A program made the position numbers and the translations under genes. From a virus, in IMG/VR virus record IMGVR_UViG_3300005518_000003, positions 1 to 64,000 of that record: DNA of 64,000 nt; one strand, written 5' to 3'. The notes beneath the pieces are model-generated. The model saw only the letters and a list, made by a program, of their open reading frames with translations. It was not told the origin of the DNA and ran no database searches. Of the stretch, positions 8,168-15,258 are shown piece after piece (within the stretch, counting starts at the first letter, position 1; each line of letters begins with the position of its first letter).

Positions 8168-8241
8168 GGCAGGTGCGCAAAAAGGTGGTTCCGTAGACCA
8201 CTGGAGTACAAGTCCAGCTTGCGTGTAGGCACCGACCTGCC
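8168..8241 (-). ncRNA. tRNA-like cloverleaf element (atypical or degenerate tRNA)
   Basis: Read on the - strand this 74-base segment closes with a perfect 7-bp stem (GGCAGGT/ACCTGCC). It holds two 5-bp hairpins with 7-base loops: CTGGA-CTTGTAC-TCCAG (tRNA-like, TGT in anticodon position after U33) and GTGGT-CTACGGA-ACCAC (loop identical to the anticodon loop of the tRNA-Arg at 11279). A GGTAGAGTA promoter-like box ends 10 bases upstream. The canonical T-arm TTCGA is missing and ten extra bases precede the acceptor strand, so it is not a normal tRNA. It may be a decayed tRNA or a tRNA mimic. Confidence 0.35.
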
Positions 8242-8250
8242 GGGCCGTGT

Positions 8251-8267
8251 GAAGAGACTACTCTACC
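8251..8267 (-). promoter_or_regulatory. Promoter -10 region, GGTAGAGTA type
   Basis: Leftward sequence GGTAGAGTAGTCTCTTC, with TTGGTC 13 bases before TAGAGT. It lies between the 8285-8758 gene and the tRNA-like element, in position to transcribe the latter and the nuclease gene. Confidence 0.45.
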
Positions 8268-8284
8268 ACGGAGGTCCTGACCAA

Positions 8285-8758
8285 CTATTTGTGAAGCGTG
8301 AAGATGTGCGCTCCGCGGAACTCAGGAAGCTGCACGCCAGAGCCATCGGGCGGTTTCGTCGCCCATTGCCCTTGGTAGTCGTCTCCGCCGATCCCGAGAA
8401 TCTTCACGTTGAAGACCTTCGGGATCCCTTTGTCTCCGTACGTGAACACGAGCGAAGCGGTCATGCCGATATGAGCGTCCCTGTCCGGATCGAGATTGGC
8501 GGGACGAATTCCGCGAACATCGCGAAGAACCCACCCTCCACCGAAATCCGATTCGTCGAAATTCGGTGTCGTGCCCGCGTAGTACGACCCCGGCGGAAGG
8601 GAGAGCGGAAAGCCGGGTTGCCATCCATACGGTGGTTTGAGGTCTTGCGGCGGCGGAAGCTCTTTCTTTGAGCTTCGCCATCGCAGGAAGAATCCACCTA
8701 CGCTTGCGAGGACGAGTCCGCCTCCAGCAGCAAGGGCAATTCGTTGGCCGCGCTCCAT
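8285..8758 (-). CDS. Membrane-anchored virion-type protein
   Basis: A 157-residue protein. Residues 7-27 (IALAAGGGLVLASVGGFFLRW) form one N-terminal membrane helix followed by a basic stop-transfer patch. A proline-rich linker leads to a soluble beta domain of about 110 residues rich in Gly, Asp and aromatic residues. There is no signal-peptidase site. The plan recurs in many proteins of this region and fits proteins anchored in a virion membrane. No family recognised. Confidence 0.55.
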   Translation of the reverse strand: MERGQRIALAAGGGLVLASVGGFFLRWRSSKKELPPPQDLKPPYGWQPGFPLSLPPGSYYAGTTPNFDESDFGGGWVLRDVRGIRPANLDPDRDAHIGMTASLVFTYGDKGIPKVFNVKILGIGGDDYQGQWATKPPDGSGVQLPEFRGAHIFTLHK

Positions 8759-8907
8759 CGGCCAAGAATAGCCGGACTATTTGATGAGCGCGACCGTTTT
8801 ACCGGCCGAATCTGGCCGACTCCAGCCCAGTCCTTCACTTTCTGCCAACGCATCAGAATGAGTCCGATGATCATGAACCAAACCGGAAGCGTTGTAATGA
8901 AAATCAT
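8698..8907 (-). CDS. Small membrane protein
   Basis: A 69-residue frame beginning MIFITTLPVWFMIIGLILM, one strong membrane helix, followed by a basic and serine-rich tail. The start ATG overlaps the upstream stop (ATGA) with AAAGGAC upstream. The last 60 bases overlap the start of the 8285-8758 gene. The N-terminal half is convincing; the tail may be shorter in reality. Confidence 0.45.
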   Translation of the reverse strand: MIFITTLPVWFMIIGLILMRWQKVKDWAGVGQIRPVKRSRSSNSPAILGRWSAANELPLLLEADSSSQA

Positions 8908-9086
8908 CGGGCTTTGTCCTTTGGCGGTTCGGGAACGGCAGGGATGGGTGGAAGTTCCTGACCCATGTCAGCGAGCGCGAGGCACGTGTTGCACATGCCG
9001 TTTCGTGCAACCGGTTGTCCCGGATGCCTGGGGCAGCTCGGCGACGCCGGCCGAGGAGTAACGCGTCGTGTGTGTGAACCTTTCAT
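8904..9086 (-). CDS. Small zinc-ribbon protein
   Basis: A 60-residue protein (MKGSHTRRVTPRPASPSC) with AAAGG upstream of the ATG. The cysteine/histidine set CPRHPGQPVARNGMCNTC forms a C-x2-H-x9-C-x2-C zinc-knuckle pattern. The C-terminus is proline-rich. It is one of about a dozen small zinc-binding-like proteins in the window. Confidence 0.5.
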   Translation of the reverse strand: MKGSHTRRVTPRPASPSCPRHPGQPVARNGMCNTCLALADMGQELPPIPAVPEPPKDKAR

Positions 9087-9340
9087 ATTGACCTTTCCTT
9101 GGTGCATTCTTCGCAGTGTTCCGTCCGGTGTTCCCGTGCGATGTAGCACTTGGCACAAGTGCACCTGCACCGAGCGCGATCGATCACGCGCTGCGCACGC
9201 TGACCGATCTCGGAAGCGAAGTCGCGGATGTCTTCGGCGACACTTGCGGTCGCATGGTCTACGGCCTTCGTTGCAACGCGTCCGAGTCCTCGGAGGATGA
9301 ACTGCGCGGCCGGATGCATTGGTTCTTTCCGCGGCATCAC
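9083..9340 (-). CDS. Small cysteine-rich protein
   Basis: An 85-residue protein. The N-terminal 55 residues form a helix (HPAAQFILRGLGRVATKAVDHA). The end carries CRCTCAKCYIAREHRTEHC followed by EEC, six or seven metal-ligand candidates in 25 residues. Start and stop overlap both neighbours (ATGA type). Probably zinc-binding; role unknown. Confidence 0.5.
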   Translation of the reverse strand: MMPRKEPMHPAAQFILRGLGRVATKAVDHATASVAEDIRDFASEIGQRAQRVIDRARCRCTCAKCYIAREHRTEHCEECTKERSI

Positions 9341-9945
9341 TTTGGTCCCTGATCGTTGGGCTCAAACTCGGCGTCGATCTCACCTGTCTGCGGAGCTTGC
9401 TTCTCCATGGTCGATCCGAAAACGATCATGCGAAGAAAGTCCTGAAGGACTTCGCCGATAGGCTGCTTCTCAGAGAGAATGCGCTCGATTTTTTCCTTCG
9501 TCTCGAAGCTGAAGACGTGAAAGTTCGATCCGCCTTGCCTCTTTTTGAAGGAAATCTCGACCTCGATCCTGTCGATGTTGTCGGCGAAAACGGCCACACC
9601 TTGGTCGACGACGAAGTTCACCATTTTGGCTGGACCAGCATCGGCCGCGGACTTGATCGCTTCGATGTCGATGAGATCTTTCCAGTTGATCCCGGCGAGT
9701 TTGCCCATTTTTTGGATAAGCGTCGTGTAACCGTACACCGCAAGGAGCACCGGCCATCCAAACGAAACGGTGAGAGCCACCAGCTTTAGGAACTTCGCAG
9801 GTTCCTTCACGCCGTGAAAGGCTGGAATCGCTCCGAGAAACGGCAGCATCGGTGTGATCTTCCAGATGAGGTACGCGTACGCGCCGCACGCGATCGTCAT
9901 GTAGATGAGCGACGAGACGATGATGAAAAGCTGCCAGTGAGCCAT
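9337..9945 (-). CDS. Two-helix membrane protein
   Basis: A 202-residue protein. The ATG at 9945 (MAHWQLFIIVSSLIYM) forms TGATG with the stop of the GroES-like gene. Residues 4-30 and about 55-75 are membrane helices. The cytoplasm-like C-terminal 120 residues are soluble and charged. No family recognised. Coupling to the co-chaperonin gene suggests a structural or assembly role. Confidence 0.55.
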   Translation of the reverse strand: MAHWQLFIIVSSLIYMTIACGAYAYLIWKITPMLPFLGAIPAFHGVKEPAKFLKLVALTVSFGWPVLLAVYGYTTLIQKMGKLAGINWKDLIDIEAIKSAADAGPAKMVNFVVDQGVAVFADNIDRIEVEISFKKRQGGSNFHVFSFETKEKIERILSEKQPIGEVLQDFLRMIVFGSTMEKQAPQTGEIDAEFEPNDQGPK

Positions 9946-10535
9946 CAGTCCTCTTCGATCGCGGCGCGAAGCTGATCGTCTGCGACGACGACATGAGCTT
10001 CGCCGCCGATGGTGATCTCTGGCGAGTAGTTGTGGAAGTAGAGGACACGTTGCCCGATAACGACGTCTGGCATCGGCCACCGTTTTCCGCCCTTCTGTCG
10101 CATGCCAGGACCCATAGCCACGATCGTGCCAGAGACAAGGGCCTCTTTTTGCTGGCGCTCCTTTTGGTAGCTCTTCGGGATCACGATGCTGCCCACCTTT
10201 TCCTCGGGGGGATCGGGAAGAAGCAGCACTTTGTTGCCGATCGGTCGAAGCGTACCGTTCTCGAGCACGCCGTGGATGTCGAATTCTTCGAGGAGCAAGA
10301 ACTCGCCCTCCTCGAGCTTCACCACTTTGCCGGCAGAGCGAACGAACATGACGCGATCGTCCGTCTTCACGTCGAGAACGAACTCGGTCCCCACCGAGAC
10401 AACTTCACCTTCGGACGTCGGGATTTGCGCGGAGTCGGGGATGTGGATGAGTCCGATCTTTTTCTGGATCTCGTCGCGCTTGACGAGCACGCAGTCGTGG
10501 AGCGTCCGAAAATTCACCTTTCGTTCTTCGGTCAC
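9945..10535 (-). CDS. Tandem GroES-like co-chaperonin (two Cpn10 domains)
   Basis: A 196-residue protein. The GTG at 10535 overlaps the upstream stop (GTGA) and has GGAGAAGAAAG upstream. Residues about 8-90 match a Cpn10 barrel: TLHDCVLVKRDEIQKKIG, IPDSAQIPTSEGEVVSVG, and a closing LLLEEFDIHGVL. Residues about 92-190 repeat the plan: LRPIGNKVLLLPDPPEEKVG, IVIPKSY, GTIVAMGPGM, and VIGQRVLYFHNYSPEITIGG. GroES is normally one domain of 95-100 residues. A fused pair would cap host GroEL with altered symmetry and could, like T4 gp31, help fold a viral capsid protein. The domain calls are strong; the viral role is inferred. Confidence 0.8.
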   Translation of the reverse strand: MTEERKVNFRTLHDCVLVKRDEIQKKIGLIHIPDSAQIPTSEGEVVSVGTEFVLDVKTDDRVMFVRSAGKVVKLEEGEFLLLEEFDIHGVLENGTLRPIGNKVLLLPDPPEEKVGSIVIPKSYQKERQQKEALVSGTIVAMGPGMRQKGGKRWPMPDVVIGQRVLYFHNYSPEITIGGEAHVVVADDQLRAAIEED

Positions 10536-10801
10536 TTTTCTTTCTTCTCCACGAGAACCCATTCCTGTTTCGCTTTGTCCCAGATCCATTCGTACCCGCG
10601 CTTTCTCTTCGTTGGCTTCCGTCCGCGAGGATTTCGCGAACCGGGGTTCTTTTTGTGACCGATCCGCGCCGCTCGCGCAGCCTCTTCGGGTGTGAAACGG
10701 TGAGGTCTCTTCTTCGAGCGAGCCGCAGCCAGACCACCCTGCCGAGCTGTCTCGCGGAGTGTTTCAGCGTCCATTCTGGCAAAACCGGTGCGTTTTCCCA
10801 C
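10532..10801 (-). CDS. Small basic protein
   Basis: An 89-residue, Lys/Arg-rich protein (GTG start at 10801; an internal ATG at 10774 is the alternative). A helical segment ETARQGGLAAARSKKRPHRF precedes KKNPGSRNPRGRKPTKRKRG and an aromatic tail (YEWIWDKAKQEWVLV). The GGTAGAGTAAG box lies 9 bases before the GTG. It could bind DNA; the NP-plus-arginine patch resembles those in membrane proteins here. Confidence 0.5.
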   Translation of the reverse strand: MGKRTGFARMDAETLRETARQGGLAAARSKKRPHRFTPEEAARAARIGHKKNPGSRNPRGRKPTKRKRGYEWIWDKAKQEWVLVEKKEK

Positions 10802-10809
10802 GCGCGAAA

Positions 10810-10820
10810 CTTACTCTACC
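10810..10820 (-). promoter_or_regulatory. Promoter -10 region, leftward member of a divergent pair
   Basis: Leftward GGTAGAGTAAG, with TTGATC 13 bases before TAGAGT, reading into the 10801 gene and the GroES-like gene. The same 11-mer occurs on the opposite strand 23 bases away. Confidence 0.5.
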
Positions 10821-10843
10821 AGGCCCGAAACGATCAAGGTATA

Positions 10844-10855
10844 GGTAGAGTAAGC
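10844..10855 (+). promoter_or_regulatory. Promoter -10 region, rightward member of a divergent pair
   Basis: Rightward GGTAGAGTAAGC, 16 bases before the ATG at 10872. An AAAGGGA ribosome site lies in between. It mirrors the leftward copy at 10810-10820. Confidence 0.5.
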
Positions 10856-10871
10856 AAAAGGGATCAAAAAT

Positions 10872-11273
10872 ATGGCTCGTCGACATCGCTTCCATCGCAT
10901 TCGTCGCATCGACGTGGAAAAGAAGCGCTTTATGGAGCGCAAAAAAGCTGCCCAACAGCTTCTTCCGTGGAACGTCAACGCCTACTACGGCGGTTTCAAT
11001 CAGGCGTACGATCGCGCTCTTTTCAAAATTGTCGGCCGTTCAAGCGACGGCAGCGGCATGATGTTTGGCGACGGAGAACGAGATCACGGCTGGAGTTTCA
11101 AAACATATAAAGAAGCTCGTGAAGCGGCCAATACGCTCGTCGATTTTCCCGGCATCACACGTGTAGAAATCGTGGGGAACCTCACTGAAGAACGTGAGGT
11201 CGTTCTTATGAGCGGACCGTTCGAACCACGTTACGAACGCCGTCGTCGTCGTCGTCGTCGATCGAAGAAATAG
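10872..11273 (+). CDS. Basic hypothetical protein with arginine-rich tail
   Basis: A 133-residue protein starting MARRHRFHRIRRIDVEKKRF and ending with a run of Arg and a SKK tail, so both ends are strongly basic. The middle 80 residues are a mixed alpha/beta segment (AYDRALFKIVGRSSDG, FKTYKEAREAANTLVDF). It is the only rightward gene in this part and has its own promoter. The terminal runs suggest nucleic-acid binding; no family recognised. Confidence 0.6.
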   Translation: MARRHRFHRIRRIDVEKKRFMERKKAAQQLLPWNVNAYYGGFNQAYDRALFKIVGRSSDGSGMMFGDGERDHGWSFKTYKEAREAANTLVDFPGITRVEIVGNLTEEREVVLMSGPFEPRYERRRRRRRRSKK

Positions 11274-11278
11274 CTCTC

Positions 11279-11352
11279 GGGCTCGTAGCTCAATTGGATA
11301 GAGCGCCGCTCTACGGAAGCGGAGGTTGAAGGATCATTCCCTTCCGGGCTCA
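11279..11352 (+). tRNA. tRNA-Arg (anticodon ACG)
   Basis: Cloverleaf: acceptor GGGCTCG/CGGGCTC with two G-U pairs, D-arm GCTCAATTGGATAGAGC, anticodon arm CCGCT-CTACGGA-AGCGG with anticodon ACG after U33, T-arm GAAGG-ATCATTC-CCTTC. The T-loop lacks the usual TTCGA order, but all four stems close. CCA is not encoded. It lies directly after the 10872-11273 gene. Confidence 0.85.
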
Positions 11353-11359
11353 CTCTTTT

Positions 11360-11617
11360 TTACGGAATCGGTCCGCCACCCGGCGGAACCGGCGGCGGCA
11401 CGGGAATCGGAACCGTTTTGCCCGTCCACGGCTGCGCGAACGATGCAGGCGGCTGCGGTGTGGGCGGAAGGTTCGTGTTCGGGTTGAGCGCGACGTTCGT
11501 CGGCAGCGAGTCGTTCGGCTCGTGTGGGAACGTCAGCTCCCAAAGCTTCTGCGTCTGCGCGATCGGGTACGGAAACGGTTCACGTTTCGAGAGTGCGATT
11601 GCTCTTTTCCAGCCCAT
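11360..11617 (-). CDS. Small proline-rich protein
   Basis: An 85-residue protein (MGWKRAIALSKREPFPYPIAQ). The first half is mixed; the second half is almost all Pro, Gly, Asn and Val and ends GGGPIP. Low complexity makes function unreadable. It is convergent with the tRNA-Arg gene and lies just downstream of the tRNA pair on its own strand. Confidence 0.45.
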   Translation of the reverse strand: MGWKRAIALSKREPFPYPIAQTQKLWELTFPHEPNDSLPTNVALNPNTNLPPTPQPPASFAQPWTGKTVPIPVPPPVPPGGGPIP

Positions 11618-11723
11618 GGGAAGAGAATAGCACGCGACCCCGTGGTACGTTCTATGTGCTTCGCGTGTGCGTTCCTGGGAGTTTCCGGATCGACTTGTCG
11701 GCGCGCACGCGAAGCTTCTCTAG

Positions 11724-11796
11724 AGCTCGGGGCCGGATTCGAACCGACATGGTTCCGCTTACGAAACGGGGGCTCTGCCAATTGAGTTACCCGAGC
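11724..11796 (-). tRNA. tRNA-Thr (anticodon CGT)
   Basis: Acceptor GCTCGGG/CCCGAGC is perfect. The D-arm holds CTCAATTGGCAGAG. The anticodon loop TTCGTAA reads CGT after U33 (one mismatch at the stem base). The T-arm GTCGG-TTCGAAT-CCGGC is canonical. No CCA is encoded. Only 4-5 bases separate it from the tRNA-Gly upstream. Confidence 0.88.
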
Positions 11797-11800
11797 GCGG

Positions 11801-11872
11801 AGAGGGCGGTGAGATTCGAACTCACACTGCACGGTTTGGAAGACCGGCCTACGACCGTCGTATTGCGCCCTC
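11801..11872 (-). tRNA. tRNA-Gly (anticodon TCC)
   Basis: Acceptor GAGGGCG/CGCCCTC is perfect. The anticodon loop CTTCCAA reads TCC. The T-arm GTGAG-TTCGAAT-CTCAC is canonical. The D-arm is unusual, with a TACGA/TCGTA-type stem and a very small loop. It begins 4 bases after the stop of the 11877-12218 gene, so it is probably cut from the same transcript. Confidence 0.85.
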
Positions 11873-11876
11873 GCGC

Positions 11877-12218
11877 TTAGCTGACGGGCGTCACCCGTGT
11901 GCCACCTGTCGTCCCGGTGGTCAGCCGCTCGGTGTATTTGATTTCGCCTGGTCCCGCGGGTTCTTCGCGAAACCAATCGTTTCCTTCGCGCGCGAAACAG
12001 ATCGGTTCGCTCATTTCCACCTGATCACGGTGGAGAAGACCAATCGGCACGCCTTCTTCGATCAAGTAGGGGACCTCGAGCGTTCGAAACTCGGAGTTGC
12101 CGCGGAGCATGTGACGGAGGTCCATGCCGCCGTACAGCGCAGGCTTCGGACGCAGGAAGGGGAAGATCGCGTACACGATCGCCAAGAGTCCGGCGACGAT
12201 GAAGTTGCGACGTTCCAT
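11877..12218 (-). CDS. Membrane protein carrying a capsid-protein-derived segment
   Basis: A 113-residue protein. Residues 5-22 (NFIVAGLLAIVYAIFPFL) are one membrane helix. Directly after it comes YGGMDLRHMLRGNSEFR, identical over 17 residues to the large capsid candidate at 16008-17390, then a diverged continuation (VPYLIEEGVPIGLL against LPYIIGAGIPIGLV). At DNA level 39 bases are identical (12096-12134 and 16437-16475). The remaining 50 residues are unrelated. It looks like a membrane anchor fused to a piece of the major virion protein. Confidence 0.65.
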   Translation of the reverse strand: MERRNFIVAGLLAIVYAIFPFLRPKPALYGGMDLRHMLRGNSEFRTLEVPYLIEEGVPIGLLHRDQVEMSEPICFAREGNDWFREEPAGPGEIKYTERLTTGTTGGTRVTPVS

Positions 12219-12223
12219 GCAGG

Positions 12224-12234
12224 AGAGACTACAC
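12224..12234 (-). promoter_or_regulatory. Promoter -10-like box, GTGTAGTCTC
   Basis: Leftward GTGTAGTCTC ends 5 bases before the ATG of the 11877-12218 gene. It resembles the TAGTCTC form seen at 8251 and 26927. The short distance would give an almost leaderless message carrying this gene and the two tRNAs. Confidence 0.35.
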
Positions 12235-12249
12235 GATCGCGGCCCAATG

Positions 12250-12696
12250 TCACGCCGCGACGAGCGTGACAAGAGCTTGCCAGATGACCTGGTCTTTCGT
12301 GCCGACGCTGAGAGTGAGAGCACCGCGGGATCCCGGATCCGTTCCTGGAGGGATCATTAGATAGAGCTGCCCGAGCTCTCTTTTTTCCCAAAGCATTGCA
12401 AAGTCACCCGTAAACATTTCGTTATCGCCGATATCATTCCGAGCAACGATCTCGGGAGGGATTTTGATCCACAAAAAGTCCGCTGTCGGTCGAAGGAGAA
12501 ACGCCCCGTTGTCTCCGTCATGAAGAAGAAGCGGTGCATTGAGGTTGACTGACTTCGGCTGCGCTTTGGATGGAAGAAACGCGATTGGAACGCCTTGGGC
12601 CGCTGCTTTTTTCGGCCAGAAGACGATCGCTCCTGCGGCAACTCCCGCCACTCCCGCAGCAGCGAGCCACGCCCACTTTTTTGTTTCGGGTGTCAT
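12250..12696 (-). CDS. Membrane-anchored virion-type protein
   Basis: A 148-residue protein. The ATG at 12696 (MTPETKKWAWLAAAG) is chosen because the membrane helix (about residues 8-27, ending FWPKK) starts right after it. A soluble beta-rich domain of about 115 residues follows (NLNAPLLLHDGDNGAFLLRP, LTLSVGTKDQVIWQALV). No lipobox or cleavage site is seen. Same plan as its neighbours; family unknown. Confidence 0.6.
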   Translation of the reverse strand: MTPETKKWAWLAAAGVAGVAAGAIVFWPKKAAAQGVPIAFLPSKAQPKSVNLNAPLLLHDGDNGAFLLRPTADFLWIKIPPEIVARNDIGDNEMFTGDFAMLWEKRELGQLYLMIPPGTDPGSRGALTLSVGTKDQVIWQALVTLVAA

Positions 12697-12700
12697 GACG

Positions 12701-13291
12701 TCACGCGTGCCGGCGTCGACGGTGGCGAGCTCCGCCCTTTTTTGGTTTCGCAAGGACGGCCCACCCGATGATGCCAAGTCCGAGCACCGCCGCGCCGCCG
12801 AGAATCCACGGCGTGTAATCAGACTCCGTGGTCGTCCCGGTCGGTGGAACGGACACGGGAGTGATTCCGCCGCCACCGCCTTGAACAGGACCCGTTCCGT
12901 TGTGTGACTTCGTGTAGCCGACGCCACCGAGGTAGTCGGTCGCGACGTAGCCTTCTTTGCCGGAAAGCTCACCGCTCAAGACTTTGACGTGTGCCCAGTT
13001 GTGGCCACCGGCGTTGTAAACCATTTGCGCGTCCGTATCGACCGTATCGACCGGTTCGACGACGACGTTGTTGTTCGCGCCGTATCTGTTGTTGAAGCGA
13101 CCGATCTCGGCTCCGTTCGCTGTTTGACGAAGCGCCACCTGCGTCCCCGTGATCTCGTACGTGCCGGCAGGAACTTTTTCGCGAAGATTTGGATCCCCGA
13201 GAATGCCGAGACCCTCGTAGACGGACCCGAACCACGCCCCGAGACCAGCGGCGAGTTGAACTTCTTCGTGTTTGACGAGTTGCGTGTCCAT
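12701..13291 (-). CDS. SH3-like domain protein with C-terminal membrane anchor
   Basis: A 196-residue protein preceded by AAAGGACAGAAC. Residues about 45-125 form a bacterial SH3-like module (ITGTQVALRQTANGAEIGRF ... WAHVKVLSGELSGKEGYVATDY). A Gly/Pro/Thr linker leads to a C-terminal membrane helix (ILGGAAVLGLGIIGWAVLA) and a basic tail (RHRRRRHA). SH3 modules bind peptidoglycan or proteins. Anchored this way the domain could project from a virion membrane. Confidence 0.65.
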   Translation of the reverse strand: MDTQLVKHEEVQLAAGLGAWFGSVYEGLGILGDPNLREKVPAGTYEITGTQVALRQTANGAEIGRFNNRYGANNNVVVEPVDTVDTDAQMVYNAGGHNWAHVKVLSGELSGKEGYVATDYLGGVGYTKSHNGTGPVQGGGGGITPVSVPPTGTTTESDYTPWILGGAAVLGLGIIGWAVLAKPKKGGARHRRRRHA

Positions 13292-13301
13292 GTTCTGTCC
13301 T

Positions 13302-14384
13302 TTATGCAGGCGCGAGATGGCGCGGTCGAGATTCCTTGAGGGCCTTCCAAACGAGAAAGCCTCCTCCTCCGATCGTAGCTGCGATGGCAGTGCCGAGCAG
13401 CACCTTGCTTGTGGTGCTCATTCCCTGCGGAGGAGTCATCGGGGTCGGAGACGGAGATGGTTGCGGCTGCGGCTGTTTGATCTGCGTTCCAGCACCCGGT
13501 TCAACATACAACTGCGCGACCCAGCCAGCTCCGTGTGTCTGCGTTCCGACGCGCACGTAATCGATTCCGGCAAAATTCGGATCATTGTTCGGAGCTACGG
13601 TTTCGTCTTGCTTGACCATCCACTTGGGATCGGTCTCGACATCACCGAAGACGTACACATTTTCGCCGTTCTGAAGCGTTGCGATCGCGGTGGACTCGTA
13701 CTCCGGCTTCGCACGAAGAATCACCCCGGTACCTTTGATGTGGTAGTTCCCCGGCGTCGGATGTTCGTCGTATTCCATCCCGAGTCCGCGCTTTGACGGG
13801 CGGTAGTACGGATAGATGCCGACCCGCGCGCCTGGCGACGAAACCGGATTGACGGGACCCATCTGCGAGGCACCGTGTTCCGGCGAGCCAACTGGCCACA
13901 CCGGTCCCATTCGTTCGCTGCTTGGCATGTAGTAGGGATAGATCCCACCAGGGGCTCCAGCCGATGACGGACGAAACGATTCGATGTCTCCGAGCCCAGC
14001 GACACCGTAAAGACCCGTGATGAAACTGGCCGCGACGACGCAAACGAAGTACGCATGCGGCGAAGCTCGCTCACCCCACCATCCACCGCCTACGAATGCT
14101 GCACGCCATCCAGCTTGGAAAGGAAGCTTCGAGAGCGTGGCAACGACGTCGGAAGGAACCGGACCCGCGGGAGGCATCCACGAACACGATGCCGGCTCGA
14201 CGTAAACGTTAGGACCCCAAAACCAGGGCCAATCGAACCACGGCCCGCCACCGCGGAAGCGACGAAATCTACCCCCGTGGGAAACTGTATGATGAAATCC
14301 ACCATGCGGGTGTCCCCCACCGCCCATAGGTGGAGCGCCGAGTCCGATGATCGCACTTACGAGCTCGAGGTCTTGCGCGTTCAT
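13302..14384 (-). CDS. Large SH3-like protein with Gly/His-rich head and C-terminal membrane anchor
   Basis: A 360-residue protein. Residues 15-50 are Gly/His/Trp/Pro-rich. A possible membrane segment lies near residues 110-128 (AYFVCVVAASFITGLYGVAG). Two IYPYYxPS motifs appear at about 145 and 200. An SH3-like domain (NYHIKGTGVILRAKPEYEST ... VRVGTQTHGAGWVAQLYVEP) spans about 215-300, followed by a Pro/Gln linker and a final membrane helix (VLLGTAIAATIGGGGFLVW). It probably reaches from the membrane outward. Start overlaps the previous stop (ATGA). Confidence 0.65.
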   Translation of the reverse strand: MNAQDLELVSAIIGLGAPPMGGGGHPHGGFHHTVSHGGRFRRFRGGGPWFDWPWFWGPNVYVEPASCSWMPPAGPVPSDVVATLSKLPFQAGWRAAFVGGGWWGERASPHAYFVCVVAASFITGLYGVAGLGDIESFRPSSAGAPGGIYPYYMPSSERMGPVWPVGSPEHGASQMGPVNPVSSPGARVGIYPYYRPSKRGLGMEYDEHPTPGNYHIKGTGVILRAKPEYESTAIATLQNGENVYVFGDVETDPKWMVKQDETVAPNNDPNFAGIDYVRVGTQTHGAGWVAQLYVEPGAGTQIKQPQPQPSPSPTPMTPPQGMSTTSKVLLGTAIAATIGGGGFLVWKALKESRPRHLAPA

Positions 14385-15250
14385 TCTTCGGGGTCGTCGA
14401 TCTCGAAGACCAACGCTCCTGCCACACGCCAGATGATGGCGGTTGGGAAATTGAGAAGAAATTGTTCTTCGGGCGAGAGGCCGCCTTCAAAAAACGGATT
14501 CGGTGCGGGAATTCGAACACGGCCTTCTTGCGAATCAGGATTCGTTTGCTGCACGCTCGCGTAGAACGCGATTCGGCACGGTCCCTGAAGACGAATGTCG
14601 AGTGCGTTCCAGTCGTGCGCATCGTCCCAGCGCGTTTTGAGATCGTAGAACGTATCGAGCTCACCCGTTACGCCCTCACCTGGTGGTTTTCCTCCGAGCG
14701 GAGGCGTGTACGCCGTGAGCTGCACGTAAAACGGCGTTGGTGTCGCAACGGTATTGAAGAGCAATCCAGGTCCAGCGGAATCGCGGAACGCGAGGTTCTG
14801 CTGATTTCCGCCGGTAAGCGGATCCATCCTTTGCTCTTGAAGTGGCGGACGACCATACGGTTCGTTCTTCCCCATTAGGCGCATGTGCCACGAGATATTT
14901 CCGTCCGGCAGCTTGAAATTCGGCGTTGTTACCCACTGCTCGACGACGCGCGGTCCCGCAGGAGGTCCTGTCACGTCGAGCCTGGTACCGAGCGACCAGC
15001 CCATGCGAAATCCGCGAAGCCAAACGTTGCACGCTTCCGGAAAATTCGCCGTGCAGAGCAAAAAGAGGAAACGGTTCGTCGGACCGTGGGTGACGAGCGC
15101 AGGCACACGAAGGCCAATCGATGACGTTCCGCCGTACGGATCGCCAGCGAGACCCTGCAATGCTTCGTCGATGCCGGTCGAGACGAGCTCGACTCGGCGT
15201 CTTGGAATCACCAGGCTTGGATATCGTCGGAGGTGAGCGACTGCGCCCAT
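14381..15250 (-). CDS. Probable virion structural protein
   Basis: A 289-residue, beta-rich, soluble protein (MGAVAHLRRYPSLVIPRRR) preceded by GAGGCTGA. Long strands, abundant Pro/Gly turns and an acidic end (VFEIDDPEE) suit a capsid or vertex protein. It lies between the SH3 protein and the capsid candidate in one coupled operon. I do not recognise a family. Confidence 0.6.
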   Translation of the reverse strand: MGAVAHLRRYPSLVIPRRRVELVSTGIDEALQGLAGDPYGGTSSIGLRVPALVTHGPTNRFLFLLCTANFPEACNVWLRGFRMGWSLGTRLDVTGPPAGPRVVEQWVTTPNFKLPDGNISWHMRLMGKNEPYGRPPLQEQRMDPLTGGNQQNLAFRDSAGPGLLFNTVATPTPFYVQLTAYTPPLGGKPPGEGVTGELDTFYDLKTRWDDAHDWNALDIRLQGPCRIAFYASVQQTNPDSQEGRVRIPAPNPFFEGGLSPEEQFLLNFPTAIIWRVAGALVFEIDDPEE

Positions 15251-15258
15251 TCAGCCTC

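Noticed and set aside
8155-8260. Canonical tRNA on either strand
   Set aside because: No arrangement gives a proper T-arm with a TTC loop. It is kept only as a tRNA-like element.
11353-11365. Intrinsic terminator after tRNA-Arg (T-run)
   Set aside because: The T-run has no separate GC hairpin before it other than the tRNA itself, and it overlaps the end of the convergent gene.
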